The notes below the pieces were generated by a model. That model saw only the letters and a program-made list of their open reading frames with translations. It was not told where the DNA came from and searched no databases. A stretch of DNA of 64,000 nt, from assembly GCF_042652785.1 (NCBI RefSeq), contig NZ_JBHSHD010000001.1, positions 9,604 to 73,603 of the forward strand, read 5' to 3'. Position numbers and translations under genes: made by a program. The DNA is from Dokdonella_A ginsengisoli (lineage in GTDB: Bacteria > Pseudomonadota > Gammaproteobacteria > Xanthomonadales > Rhodanobacteraceae). Numbering within the stretch: position 1 is the first letter of the stretch; every line of letters starts with the position of its first letter. Below are positions 44,082-54,500 of the stretch, piece after piece.

Positions 44082-47000
44082 CTACGGAGCGGTTTCGAAA
44101 CCGCTGGCGAAGATGCGATCGTCGAAGAACGCGGCCTCGATCAGGCAGTTCGCGTGCACCGGCTCGGTGGTGAACACGTTGCCGACCAGCGTGCCGCCGC
44201 AGCTGCTGGCCACGCTCTGGATGCCGTAGCCCGGGTTCGGCAGCAGCGTGAAGGCGGCCGTCTCGCCGGCGATCACCTGCATCGGCACGGCCGGCGAGAT
44301 GCCGCCTCCGGCCGACGCCATCGCAGTCACCGTGTAGAGGGTCGCGCCGACCGGCGCGAACTTCGCGGTGACGTCGAGATCGGCCGCCACGTTCGTGTCC
44401 TGACGCGGATTTGCCAGCATGCCGTCGCTCCATTGGATGAACTGATGACCTGCGTCGGGCTGCGCCTCGACGAGGGGTCCCGACCCGCCGGCGACGACGT
44501 TCTGCGCGACCGCCGATTGACCGTTGACGCGGCCGTTCGGGCCGGCGTTGTAGACCAGTGCGAACGTCTGCGAACTCGGCACGAATGACGCCTCGACCGT
44601 GCAATCGGCGGTCACCGGCGCGGTGATGTACTGGTTGCCGACCAGGCTGCCGCCGCAGCTGCCGCCGATCGCGGCGATCGCGTAACCCTCGTTCGGCACC
44701 ACCTCGAACACGGCCGTGTCGCCGTCCGCGACGTGCTGCTGCACCGGCGGCGCCAGCGCACCGCCCTCGCCCGACAGCGGCACGACCGCGTGGATCGTCG
44801 TGCCTTCCGCGGCGAATTCGGCGGTGACGTCGAGATCGCCGGCGACGTTCTTGTCCTGGCGCGGATTGGCGACGCTGCCGTCGCTCCACTGCACGAACGT
44901 GAAGCCGGCCGCCGGCGTCGCCGTGACCGGCTCGCCCTGTCCGCCCGCCGCGACCTGCATGGACAGCTGCGCCTGACCGTTGACCGCACCGTTCGGTCCG
45001 GCGTGATAGTCCAGGACGAACACCTCGGCGCTGGCGACGAAGCTCGCCTGCACCTCGCAGTCGCCCAGCACCGGCGCGGTGACGTACTGGTTGCCGATCA
45101 GCGTGCCGTTGCAGCCGGTCACCTGCGCGATCGCGAAGCCGGGGTTCGGCTTCACCGTGAACACCGCGTTGTCGCCGTCGACCACGTTCTGCGGCACGTC
45201 CGGCCACAGCGAGCCGCCGGCGCCGGCGATCGGCGTGACGACGTGCACCGGCGTGCCGATCGCGGCGAACTCGGCGGTGACGGTGAGGTCCGCCGAGACG
45301 TCGGCATCGGTGCGCTCGCTCTCGCTCCAGCCGTCGCTCCACTTGACGAAGAAGTAGCCGTCCGCCGGCACCGCGGTGACCGGCTCGCCGTCGCCGCCGG
45401 CCGGCACGCTCTGCTGAACCGCACCGACCACGCTGCCGTTCGGGCCGGCGAGATAGGTCAGCTGGAACTGCGCGCTGCTGGCGACGAAGCTCGCGTGCAC
45501 TTCGCAGTTCGCCTGGATCGCCGCGGTGACGTAGATGTTGCCGACGAGGGCGCCGCCGCAGCCGGCGACCTCGCCGATCAGGAAGCCGTCGTCCGGATGC
45601 ACGCCGAACTGGACCACGTTGCCGGGCGCGACGGCCTGCGCCAGAGCCGGCGACAGCGATCCGCCCGGGCCGGTGACCGGCTTGACCACGAAACTGCCGC
45701 TCTGCGCGAACTGCGCGATCACGTCGAGGTCGGCGACGACGCCGGCATCGGTGCGCGGATTGACGGTCGAGCCGTCGCTCCACTGCACGAACTGGTAACC
45801 GGCTTCCGGCTTGGCCAGGACCGCACTGCCGCTCCCGCCGGACGACACCTGCTGCACGAGCTGCCCTTCCAGCGAGCCGTGCGCGCCGGCCGCGTAGGTC
45901 AGCCAGTAGGTGACGTCGCTGCCGACGAATTGCGCCTGCACATGACAGTCCGCCTGGATCGGCGCCGTCGTGTAGAGCTTGCCCTGCAGCACGCCGCCGC
46001 AACCGGACACCTCGGCGATGCCGAAATGCGGATCGGGCGTGACTGTGAACTGCAGCACCGTGCCGGGCGCGACGGCCTGCACCAGGTCCGGCGAGATCGA
46101 GCCACCGGCGCCGGCGGACGGCGTCACCGTCAGCTGGCCTTCGGCCGCGAACTGCGCGACCACGTCCACGTCGGCCATGACGTTTGCGTCCTGGCGCGGG
46201 TTGTCGGTGGAGCCGTCGCTCCACTGCACGAAGAAGTGCCCCGGATGGGCGACCGCTTCGACCGCGGCCCCCGAACCGCCGGCGATCACCGACTGCTCGG
46301 CGACGCCTTCGAGCAGGCCGCCGTCGCCCGCCGCGTAGTGCAGCTGGTACTGCGTCTGGCTGGCGACGAACGCGGCGTGGATCTCGCAATCGCCGGTGAT
46401 CGGTGCCGTCGTGAAGACGTTTGCTTCCAGCGTGCCGCCATTGCAGCCGCCGATCGTGTCGAGCGCGTGGCCGGCGGCGGGCAGCACCTTGAACTGCAGC
46501 GAATGGCCGGCGGGCACCAGCACGGGATCGTGCGGATCGAGCACGCCGCCGTCGCCGTACACGGGCGTGACGCTGTGGAGCGTGGCGTCGAGCGGCGCGC
46601 ACTGCGCCGTCACGTCGAGGTGTCCGAACACGTGCGCGTCGGTGCGCTGGCCGACTTCGCCGACCATCTCGCCGGAGAAGTTGTCGCTCCATCCCACGAA
46701 CTGGTAACCCGGCTTCGGAGTGACCTTGACGGTGGCGCCGTCGTATCCGGAAGCGACCTTCTGTTCGAGCACGCCGTCGACGGCGCCCTCGATGTCGCAT
46801 TGCGATCCGGCCCGGTAGGTCAGCGTGTAGTGCACGTCGCTGGGCACGAAATCGACGTCGATCTGGCAATCGGCCGTGACCGCGCCGGTGACGTAGGTGC
46901 TTCCGGCCAGCACTCCGTCGCAGCCCGGGCTGGACACCGCCGCCACACCGTAGCCCGGATCCGGCAGGATCGAGAACGGCGCGTGGTTGCCGTGCTTCAC

Positions 47001-48956
47001 GATCCGGCTCGACGGCATCATGTCGCCGCCGACCGGCTTGGGAAGCTGCTGCGAAACCAGGTACGTCTTCGGCACGAACTTCGCGGTGACGTTGAGCGAA
47101 CCGATCACGTTCGCATCCACGCGCGGATTGGCGACGCTGTCGTCATTCCATTTCAGGAATTTGTAGCCCTCCAGCGGGATCGCTTCGACCGAAGGTCCGC
47201 TGCCGCCGTAGGGCACGATCTTCACGATCTCCTGCCCCGGCTGCACGTATCCCTGCTCCCAGTGCAGCATGCCGTTCTCGTCCGGCCGGTACGTCAGGGT
47301 GACGTCGGCGGCGAACGTCGCGTTCACCGAGCAATTGCCGGTGACCGGACCGGCGACGAACACGTCGCCGAGCAGCGTGCCGGCGCAGTTGCTGGTGACG
47401 TTCTGGATTGCGTAGCCGGCGGCCGGCGTGAGCGTGAAGTACACGAACCCGCTGTGCGCGACGGGTTGCGGAGCAGCCGGATTCGTCGTGCCCGTGCCGA
47501 GCGGGAACACCTTCGGCGTGACGAGGAAAGCTTCCGGCTTGCCGTGGTCGAGGCGTGCGATCACGAAATCGCTGAACGACGTGTCGGTCGGCGTGTGCTG
47601 CGCCGCGCCCGCCAGCAGCACGCGCGCACCCTGCACGGCGATGCGGTTGGCGACGGATCCGGCGTTGCCCGCCGAAGCATTGACCAGCGCAAATCCCTTC
47701 TCGTCCGGGTCCTGCGAACCGAAGGTCTCGTCGGGATCGCCGTTGGCCTTCAGGCGCAGCGCGAACATCGACAGGGCCTTGGATCCGGCCATGACCAGCT
47801 TGCCGTCGTCGAGCAAGGTCAGGTCGCGCGGGTTCTGGGTGCAGATGCTGGCCACCCACCAGCCGCCGCCGTTGCCGTTGCTGCCGCTGTCGGGGCACGC
47901 GCTGTAGTAGGTCTTGCCGGCGTCGCGGAACGTGTTGTCGTCCGATCCGTCGCTCTTGAGCACGACGAGCGTGAGCACCGTGTTCAAGTCGGTGGCGCCG
48001 GGGTACTGCGCGTAGCCGGCCGCATACACCTTGCCGGAGGCGCTCACCTTGACCGCATCGGCGCGGTCGTGTCCCTTGGGGTAGTAGTTGAACGCGATCG
48101 TCCGTCGGCCGGCCTGGCTGCCGGGATTGAAATTGGCATCGAGCTTTCCGTCGCTCAGCGTGAACTGCGCGATCAACATGTCGTAGTCCGGCTCGCCGGC
48201 GAGCGTGCGTTCGCCGACCGCGACCAGCCTTCCGCCACCGCCGCCCGGTCCCACTTCGATGTCGCGGAACGAGCTGTCCGTCGTCGGGAACGGCATGCGG
48301 AAGCCGCTGCCGCCGATGGACGTATCGAAGGATCCGTCCGCCTTCACGCGAGCGATCAGGGCGCGCTGCTTGCCGCTGACGTAGGTCCATCCCGCCAGGG
48401 CGATGCGCCCGTCCGGCTGGACCACCAGCGCCTGCGCAACGGCGCCCTCGGCGAACTTGGCGAACGTGCAGCCGGGCGACGCCTCGATGCCGCCGAAACC
48501 TTCGTCGGGAGTGCCGTCCGCATTGAAGCGGCACACCAGCATGCCCTTCTCCGGCTGCGCACCCTTGGTGCCGGCCTCGCCGGCGACGACGAGCTTTCCG
48601 TTCAGCTGGAACGCGGCGTCGTGAACGACGAGATTTCCGAGCAGGTCATCGGAGTAGGCGCGACGGCCGCCGTTGCCGAAGGTCAGATCCTTCTCGCCGT
48701 TGGGCCACATGCGCATGAAGCCGATGCCCTGCTTGACCGGCGAGCCGGCCATGACGCGACCGACCATGTAGAGGCGTCCGTCGGGCGCCTTGGCGAACGC
48801 GGTTCCCGCCTCGGCCAGGCCCTGGCCGAGTCCGTACGTCTGGATGCCCGCATCCGCGAACGTCGGATCGAGCGCACCCGCAGGCTGCACGGCCGGCGCC
48901 AGGCCCGGCAGCGCGAAAACCAGCAGCAGCAGCAGAAAATGTATGAGGCGTTTCAT
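44082..48956 (-). CDS. Large secreted protein: delta-60-type repeats followed by alternating InlB-like and cysteine-pair repeats
   Basis: 1,624 residues. Signal peptide FLLLLLVFALPGLAPA, with an AGAAGAGAGA ribosome site. Residues of about 25-490 form delta-60/SBBP-type beta repeats (ALDPTFADAGIQTYGLG; VVQPDGRIALAGWTY; RFNADGTPDEGFG). From about 490 two modules alternate. Seven copies have the FVQWSDGSxxNPRxDxxV signature of divergent InlB/Flg_new-type repeats. Eight copies read like GYAIAAIGGSCGGSLVGNQY...CTVEASF, most with two cysteines that could form one disulfide per module. The protein ends DDRIFASGFETAP, the C-terminal motif shared with two other secreted proteins here. Probably an extracellular or surface adhesin-like protein; the role is inferred from repeats only. 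Confidence 0.88.
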   Translation of the reverse strand: MKRLIHFLLLLLVFALPGLAPAVQPAGALDPTFADAGIQTYGLGQGLAEAGTAFAKAPDGRLYMVGRVMAGSPVKQGIGFMRMWPNGEKDLTFGNGGRRAYSDDLLGNLVVHDAAFQLNGKLVVAGEAGTKGAQPEKGMLVCRFNADGTPDEGFGGIEASPGCTFAKFAEGAVAQALVVQPDGRIALAGWTYVSGKQRALIARVKADGSFDTSIGGSGFRMPFPTTDSSFRDIEVGPGGGGGRLVAVGERTLAGEPDYDMLIAQFTLSDGKLDANFNPGSQAGRRTIAFNYYPKGHDRADAVKVSASGKVYAAGYAQYPGATDLNTVLTLVVLKSDGSDDNTFRDAGKTYYSACPDSGSNGNGGGWWVASICTQNPRDLTLLDDGKLVMAGSKALSMFALRLKANGDPDETFGSQDPDEKGFALVNASAGNAGSVANRIAVQGARVLLAGAAQHTPTDTSFSDFVIARLDHGKPEAFLVTPKVFPLGTGTTNPAAPQPVAHSGFVYFTLTPAAGYAIQNVTSNCAGTLLGDVFVAGPVTGNCSVNATFAADVTLTYRPDENGMLHWEQGYVQPGQEIVKIVPYGGSGPSVEAIPLEGYKFLKWNDDSVANPRVDANVIGSLNVTAKFVPKTYLVSQQLPKPVGGDMMPSSRIVKHGNHAPFSILPDPGYGVAAVSSPGCDGVLAGSTYVTGAVTADCQIDVDFVPSDVHYTLTYRAGSQCDIEGAVDGVLEQKVASGYDGATVKVTPKPGYQFVGWSDNFSGEMVGEVGQRTDAHVFGHLDVTAQCAPLDATLHSVTPVYGDGGVLDPHDPVLVPAGHSLQFKVLPAAGHALDTIGGCNGGTLEANVFTTAPITGDCEIHAAFVASQTQYQLHYAAGDGGLLEGVAEQSVIAGGSGAAVEAVAHPGHFFVQWSDGSTDNPRQDANVMADVDVVAQFAAEGQLTVTPSAGAGGSISPDLVQAVAPGTVLQFTVTPDPHFGIAEVSGCGGVLQGKLYTTAPIQADCHVQAQFVGSDVTYWLTYAAGAHGSLEGQLVQQVSSGGSGSAVLAKPEAGYQFVQWSDGSTVNPRTDAGVVADLDVIAQFAQSGSFVVKPVTGPGGSLSPALAQAVAPGNVVQFGVHPDDGFLIGEVAGCGGALVGNIYVTAAIQANCEVHASFVASSAQFQLTYLAGPNGSVVGAVQQSVPAGGDGEPVTAVPADGYFFVKWSDGWSESERTDADVSADLTVTAEFAAIGTPVHVVTPIAGAGGSLWPDVPQNVVDGDNAVFTVKPNPGFAIAQVTGCNGTLIGNQYVTAPVLGDCEVQASFVASAEVFVLDYHAGPNGAVNGQAQLSMQVAAGGQGEPVTATPAAGFTFVQWSDGSVANPRQDKNVAGDLDVTAEFAAEGTTIHAVVPLSGEGGALAPPVQQHVADGDTAVFEVVPNEGYAIAAIGGSCGGSLVGNQYITAPVTADCTVEASFVPSSQTFALVYNAGPNGRVNGQSAVAQNVVAGGSGPLVEAQPDAGHQFIQWSDGMLANPRQDTNVAADLDVTAKFAPVGATLYTVTAMASAGGGISPAVPMQVIAGETAAFTLLPNPGYGIQSVASSCGGTLVGNVFTTEPVHANCLIEAAFFDDRIFASGFETAP

Positions 48957-49125
48957 GGCGATCTCTCTTCTTTCCCGATAAGCGGTCTGAACGGAACGAC
49001 CGTTGCCGGCGCCCCCCGAGCCACCTCATACGCAGAACGAATCGCCCGGGGATCACGCGTCGATGGCGATCGCGTGCGCGACGAACGCACGAAGTCCGCG
49101 CGCGGAAAAAAACGGGATGCCGAGG

Positions 49126-49164
49126 CCGGGAGCTTCGCGCATGGGGGGTAGACGAAGCTCCCGG
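49126..49164 (-). promoter_or_regulatory. Strong inverted repeat in the leader region of the large repeat protein, possible attenuator
   Basis: CCGGGAGCTTCG (49126-49137) and CGAAGCTCCCGG (49153-49164) form a perfect 12-bp stem with a 15-base loop. Read on the minus strand, a run of seven T (49106-49112) follows after 13 bases. It lies 170-208 bases upstream of the ATG at 48956, within the 425-bp divergent gap shared with the sigma-factor gene. It may be an attenuator for the 4.9-kb gene or an operator. I see no gene in the gap. Confidence 0.45.
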
Positions 49165-49381
49165 TCGACGGTTCCGGACAGGGGCAGTAACCGTCGATTC
49201 CTCGACGGACTGCAAGTACGCAACGCGGTGCCGGAGCGGATCACGCGACGACGACGAAACGTCGCGGAGCACCGTTCGTCACGAATCGGACGCCGCTCGC
49301 GGGATCCGTCGGTGCGCTGGGTTGCTTACATCGATGCCGCCGAGAAATACTTGATGAACTTCACAATACGAAGCGAAGAAC

Positions 49382-49972
49382 ATGTTCGAGCCGGCCCCTG
49401 AAGCCAGCGTCTGCCCCCGTGCCGAACCCGAAGAAGGGCTGCGGCGAATCGAGCCGGCCGCCGTCGACGCGGCCTACCAGGATCTGATGCGCCTCGCACG
49501 ACGCGAACTGGCCAAGCACCGTCGCGGCAATACGCTCGACACGCAGGTGCTCGCGCAGGAAGCGTGCATGAGGCTGCTGCAATGGAACGCCGATGCATTC
49601 GCCGATCGCGTCCATCTGTTCGCGACGGCGGCGCGCGTGATGCGCCACGTCGTCATCGACTACGCGCGTGCGCGCATGGCCGAACGCCGCGGCGGCAACG
49701 CGCAGCGGCTCTCGCTCGACGAGTTCGACGACGCCATCAGCGTCAGCGACGCACAGGCCGAGGAGCTGATCCTAATGGACAGCGCACTGGACCGCCTGTC
49801 GGCGCTGGATCAGCGCCTGGCCCAGGTGATCGAACTGCGCTTCTTCGTCGGGCTCGACGTGCAGCGCACGGCCGAGCTGCTCGGCGTATCGGAACCGACC
49901 ATCAAGCGCGACACGCGCGCGGCGAAAGCCTTCCTCAAGACCCAGCTGGCCGAAGTGCGCGAAAACGCCTGA
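49382..49972 (+). CDS. ECF-type RNA polymerase sigma factor (TIGR02999-like)
   Basis: 196 residues. Region 2 is at about 30-100 (YQDLMRLARRELAKHRRGNTLDTQVLAQEACMRLL; FATAARVMRHVVIDYARARMAERRGG). Region 4 is at about 125-185 (LDRLSALDQRLAQVIELRFFVGLDVQRTAELLGVSEPTIKRDTRAAKAFL). The phrases ELAKHRRGNTLDTQVLAQEA and RHVVIDYARARMAERRGG are typical of the ECF-like group often named TIGR02999, whose members commonly sit beside Ser/Thr kinases or secreted repeat proteins. No anti-sigma gene is visible. It is divergent from the large repeat protein and next to a second delta-60 protein, so it may drive these genes. Confidence 0.9.
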   Translation: MFEPAPEASVCPRAEPEEGLRRIEPAAVDAAYQDLMRLARRELAKHRRGNTLDTQVLAQEACMRLLQWNADAFADRVHLFATAARVMRHVVIDYARARMAERRGGNAQRLSLDEFDDAISVSDAQAEELILMDSALDRLSALDQRLAQVIELRFFVGLDVQRTAELLGVSEPTIKRDTRAAKAFLKTQLAEVRENA

Positions 49973-50086
49973 TCCGGTGCTTCCCGCGCCGGTCCGTGCG
50001 CGCACCTGGAGCCCGTCCGCGACGACGGGCTCCAGGCGCACGCGTCCGTCACGCCCGATCGCAGGGCTGTTCGAAGCGACGGCCGG

Positions 50087-51472
50087 TCACGGATCTCCGA
50101 CCGGATCGCCGAAGGCGTCGGCGAAGATGCGGTCGAGGCCGAACTTCGCCGCCGCGAAGTCCCGGTTCGAGCCGGCGCCCTGCGTCCAGCCGGCGACGTA
50201 GATCGAACCGGCGCGCACCTGCACGTCGACCAGCCAGTCCTTGCTCGACTCGCCGAAGTGCATCGTCGGGAACGGCAGCCAGTCCGTGCCGTAGTAGTGC
50301 GCCGCGAACACTTCGGCGCCGCCCATCATCGTTTCGAAATCGCCGGCGACGACGTAGCCCGCGCCTGCATCGTGTGCCACGGCGTTGAAGTACAGCTGGC
50401 CGCTGTTCGCCTGCATCAGCAGGTAGCCGCCCTCGGCGAACGTGTCCTTCAGCGAGCAGCCGTCCGGCGACACTTCGGTGATCAGCGCGGCGTAGCGGCC
50501 GAGCATGTCGAACTGCGCGGCGCCGACGGCGACGATGCGATCGTCACCCTGCTGCACCTCGCGCAGGACCAGGCCGCGCAGCTTCGTCGCCAGTCCCGGC
50601 TGGGTCGCGGCGAACGCGCATTCCTGCGCGAATCCGTTCGCGTCCGCGTTGCCCTCCGAGTCCAGGCGCACGACCAGCGCGTCGTACTGGATCTGTCCGC
50701 TGCGCCGCGTCGCGCCGACTGCGACGATCTTTCCGTTGGAAGCGATCGCGAGGTTCTCGATCTCGTGCCGGTCGAAGCCCGGCGAACGCAGGCGCAGCTT
50801 GCCGCTTTCGTCCGGGGCGAACTTCGGATCGGGTTCGCCGCTCGGCTGGACGCGCGCGAACGCCGCATACGTATCCTGCAGGTCGTCCATCGCCGAGGAA
50901 CCGGCCAGCACGATGTGGCCGTCCGGCTGCACCGCGATCGCGGTCGCCACGTCGAAGCTGATCGACTCCTTCTGGTCGAAGGACAGGCTCAGGCACGGCT
51001 CGCCGGTGTGCTCGAACGGCTTCGGCACGCCGGCGAGCGTGAACGCGCACAGCGCGAAATCGCTGCCGGCCTCGCCGAGCTGCCGCGTTCCGCCGACGTA
51101 GAGCACGTCGCCGTCCAGCACCACGCCGGCCCCGCCTTCGGACTCGCCGAACGCCTCCGGCGACATCGCGCGACCCTTCTCGCCGAAACCGTCCTCGTCG
51201 AGGGCTCCATCCGCGCGCAGCCGGGTCACGCCGATGCGGCGCCGGCCCTGCGCATCGGTGACCGTGCCGGCGAGATACATTTCGCCGCCGCTGCCGAGCG
51301 CGCTGCCGCTCGCGATGTCCGCGCCGTTGGTGGTGAAATCGAACGGCACGATCGTCCTGCCCGACGTGCCCCAGCTGGCGTCCAGCTCGACGTCCGCCGC
51401 GCATACGCACGGGCCGAGCAGCAACGAAGCGCAGGCCAGCAGCCTGCGCGACGGAATCCTGGAAGAAGTCAT
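50087..51472 (-). CDS. Secreted delta-60 repeat protein with C-terminal IFADAFG motif
   Basis: 461 residues with a signal peptide (RRLLACASLLLGPCVCAADVE). The mature part is made of delta-60/SBBP-type repeats of about 55 residues: LDASWGTSGRTIVPFDF, MYLAGTVTDAQGRRRIGVTRLRADGALDEDGFG, AIAVQPDGHIVLAGSSAMDD, AIASNGKIVAVGATRR, GSIYVAGWTQGAGSNRDFAAAKF. This fits a single beta-propeller. It ends LDRIFADAFGDPVGDP, close to the IFADGFE motif of two other proteins. Related in its repeats to the N-terminal third of the large protein at 44082-48956. Extracellular role unknown. It lies between the sigma-factor gene and the propeller histidine kinase. Confidence 0.87.
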   Translation of the reverse strand: MTSSRIPSRRLLACASLLLGPCVCAADVELDASWGTSGRTIVPFDFTTNGADIASGSALGSGGEMYLAGTVTDAQGRRRIGVTRLRADGALDEDGFGEKGRAMSPEAFGESEGGAGVVLDGDVLYVGGTRQLGEAGSDFALCAFTLAGVPKPFEHTGEPCLSLSFDQKESISFDVATAIAVQPDGHIVLAGSSAMDDLQDTYAAFARVQPSGEPDPKFAPDESGKLRLRSPGFDRHEIENLAIASNGKIVAVGATRRSGQIQYDALVVRLDSEGNADANGFAQECAFAATQPGLATKLRGLVLREVQQGDDRIVAVGAAQFDMLGRYAALITEVSPDGCSLKDTFAEGGYLLMQANSGQLYFNAVAHDAGAGYVVAGDFETMMGGAEVFAAHYYGTDWLPFPTMHFGESSKDWLVDVQVRAGSIYVAGWTQGAGSNRDFAAAKFGLDRIFADAFGDPVGDP

Positions 51473-51562
51473 CTCTGCCTCGTACGGGTGGTCACCGCCA
51501 AGCGGCTCGCATCCCAGTACGAAAAAGCGTCGCGGTCGGGATCGTGCGACGGCCGGATGCGC

Positions 51563-54500
51563 TCAGGCGCGCATCGCGGCCGCGATCGCCCGGCCCAGCG
51601 ATTCCAGCGTGGCCGGCTTGCGCAACAGCACGTCCATGCCGGCGGCGCGGATCTGCGCCTCCTCGTCGCCGGCCGAGCGCGCCGTGATCGCCACCAGCGG
51701 CAGGCGCGCATCGCGCTCGCCGGCGCGGACCATGCGCGCGAGCTGCAGGCCGTCGACGCCGGGCAGGTCCAGGTCGAGCAGCGCCAGGTCGAAGTGCTGC
51801 TCGCCAGCCGCCGATACCGCGTGCTTCAACTCGGCCAGCGCGGCCAGGCCATTGGCTGCGCGCACGCTGCGATGGCCGAGCTGGGCGAGCAGGCCGGCGA
51901 CGACGTCGGCGACGGTGGCGTCGTCCTCCACCAGCAGCACGCGCAGCTCGCGCGTGGCCGAAGTTGCCGGCGACGATGGCGCGGAAGCATCCGGCGGCGG
52001 CGCCGCGGCCAGCGGCAGCCGCACGTCGAACACGCTGCCCGAACCGGGCGCGCTCGCCACCTCGATGCGGCCACCCATCAGCTGCGCCAGTTCGCGGCAG
52101 ATCGCCAGGCCCAGCCCGCTGCCGCCGTAGCGGCGGGTGATGCCGTCCGCCTGCTCGAAGCGGCCGAACAGGCGCGCGCGCACCGCCTCGCTCATGCCCG
52201 GCCCGCTGTCGGCGACGCGGAAGACCACACCGTCGTCGGCGCGCAGCAGCGCCAGGGTGACGCCGCCGTGCTCGGTGAACTTCAGCGCGTTGTTGGCCAG
52301 GTTCAGCAGGATCTGCTGGACGCGCAGCGCATCGCCGACGACGGTCCGCGGCGCGTCCCCGGCGACCTCGACGGCGAGCGTCAGTCCCTTGCGCGCGGCC
52401 AGCGGGCGCTGCAGCGTGGCGACGTCGCGCAGCAGCGCGGCCGGATCGAACGGCGCCGCGTCGAGCGCGAGCTTGCCGGCCTCGATGCGCGCCAGGTCCA
52501 GGCTGTCGTTGACCACGCGCAGCATCAGTTCGCCCGACTGGCGGATCGCGCCGACGTAGCCGCGCTGGCGTTCGTCCAGCGGCGTGGCCAGCAGCAATTC
52601 GCTCATGCCGAGCACGCCGGTCATCGGCGTGCGGATCTCGTGGCCCATCGTGGCGAGAAAGGCGGACTTGGCTTCGACCAGCTGCTCGGCGCTGTGGCGG
52701 CGCTCCTCGGCCAGCGCGTCGGCGTGGCGCCGGCGCAGCCGCGCGCGCCAGCTGCCCAACGCGGCCCAGCCGGCGAGCAGCACGGCCAGCGCATACAGCG
52801 CGTAGGCGAACGGCGTCGCCCACGGCGGCCGCGCCACGTGCACCGCCAGCGGGCCGAGTTCGCTCCAGGCACCGTCGGCGTTCGCCGCGCGCAGGAACAG
52901 GCGATAGTCGCCCGGCGGCAGCTGCGAGTAGACGCGCTCGCCGCGTTCGGCCTCGACCCAGTCCGGATCGAAGCCGTCGAGCCGCGCCTCGTAGCGGTTG
53001 GCCTCCGGATTGGCGTACGACAGCAGGCGCGCGACCACGCGCAGGTCGAAGTCGTCGTGCGCCAGCTCGACCGGCAGGGCCGGATCGAGCGCAAGCGTCC
53101 TGCCCGACCTGCGCACGCGCAGCTGGGTCAGGCGCAGCGGCGACGGCGGCGATTGGAGCTGCAGCGCGGCCGGATCGAAACCGACCATGCCGTGCAGCGT
53201 GCCGGCATACAGCGAACCGTCGTCCGCGCGCAGCAGCGCGCCGGCGAGAAATTCCGAACTGGGCAGGCCGTCGCGCTCGTCGAAGCGGCGGATCGCGCCG
53301 CTGGACGCATCGACGCGCCAGAGCCCGCGCGGCGAGGTGACCCAGACGCTGTCGTCGGCGGCCACCGCCAGCGCCGAGGCGGTCAGGCTCGGCCAGCCTT
53401 CCGCCGCGCCCAGGCGCCGCACCAGCTCGGCGCCGCCCGCCGTCGGCCGATACCGTTCGAGCGCGCCGAGGCGATGCAGCCAGAACGAGCCGTCGGCGGC
53501 GAATGCCAGCGCGCTGGCCGGCTCGCGCGGCACGCCGCCGACCACGACGAAGCGGTCGCGCCCGGGGTCGTAGCGTTCGACGCCGTCCATCGTCGCCAGC
53601 CACGGCAGGCCGTCGCGATCGAGAGCGAGCGCGAGCACGTCGGCGTTGGCGAGGCGGTCGTCGCCGGGCGTGTAGCGCGCGAGCACGCGCGGCGGATCGG
53701 CGGCCAGGCGCGCGATGCCGCCGCCGCGCGCGCTGACCCACACGCTGCCGTCGCGCGCGCGGACGAGCTGGTCGACGATGCCCGGCGGCAAGGCGTCGGC
53801 GCGGCGCAAGTCGGTGGGCAGCTCGACCGCGTTCAGCTCGCGCAGCGAATACAGCGCGAGTCCGACCGCGGTGCCGACCCAGATGCGGTCCCCATCCTGC
53901 GGCAGCACCGAATACAGCGGCCGTCCGGAAAGCCGCAGGCGCTCGCCCCAGCGTTCGACCAGGCCGCTCGCCGCGTCGATGCGGTCGAGGCCGTCGTTGC
54001 CGCTGGCGGCCCAGATCGAACCGGCGCGATCGACGCCGAACGCCTTCACGCGCGGCCGGGTCAGGCTGGCCGCGTCGCCGGGCACGTGACGGAAGGTGGC
54101 GAAGTTGCGCCAGTGCGGCGGCAGGCGCGCGACGCCGCCGTCGAACAGCGCGAACCAGGTTCCGCCCTCGGCGTCGCGCTGGATGTCCATCGTGCGCGTA
54201 CCCGGATACGAGCCGGGCGCGGCCTCGACCGCGCCGTAGCGATGCAGACCCAGCGCGTCGCGACGCACCAGGCCGCCGCTGGCGCCGATCCACAGCGCGT
54301 CGCCTTCGCCGCGCGCCATCGCCAGCACGCGCAGCGGCGCCGGCGTCGCGGCGATCTCCTCGACGTAGCGCAGATTCGCATCGACGCGGAACAGGCCCTT
54401 GGTCGTGCCGATCACGACGCCGCCGTCCTTATCGGCGACGATCGAGGAGACCTTGGTCGAACCGGGGCGCTGCGTTGCCGGCGGCAGCTCCACGTGCACC

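Noticed and set aside
44733..49151. A 1,472-codon plus-strand frame opposite the large repeat protein.
   Set aside because: It mirrors the repeats on the other strand, and its predicted protein has no recognisable domain or signal.
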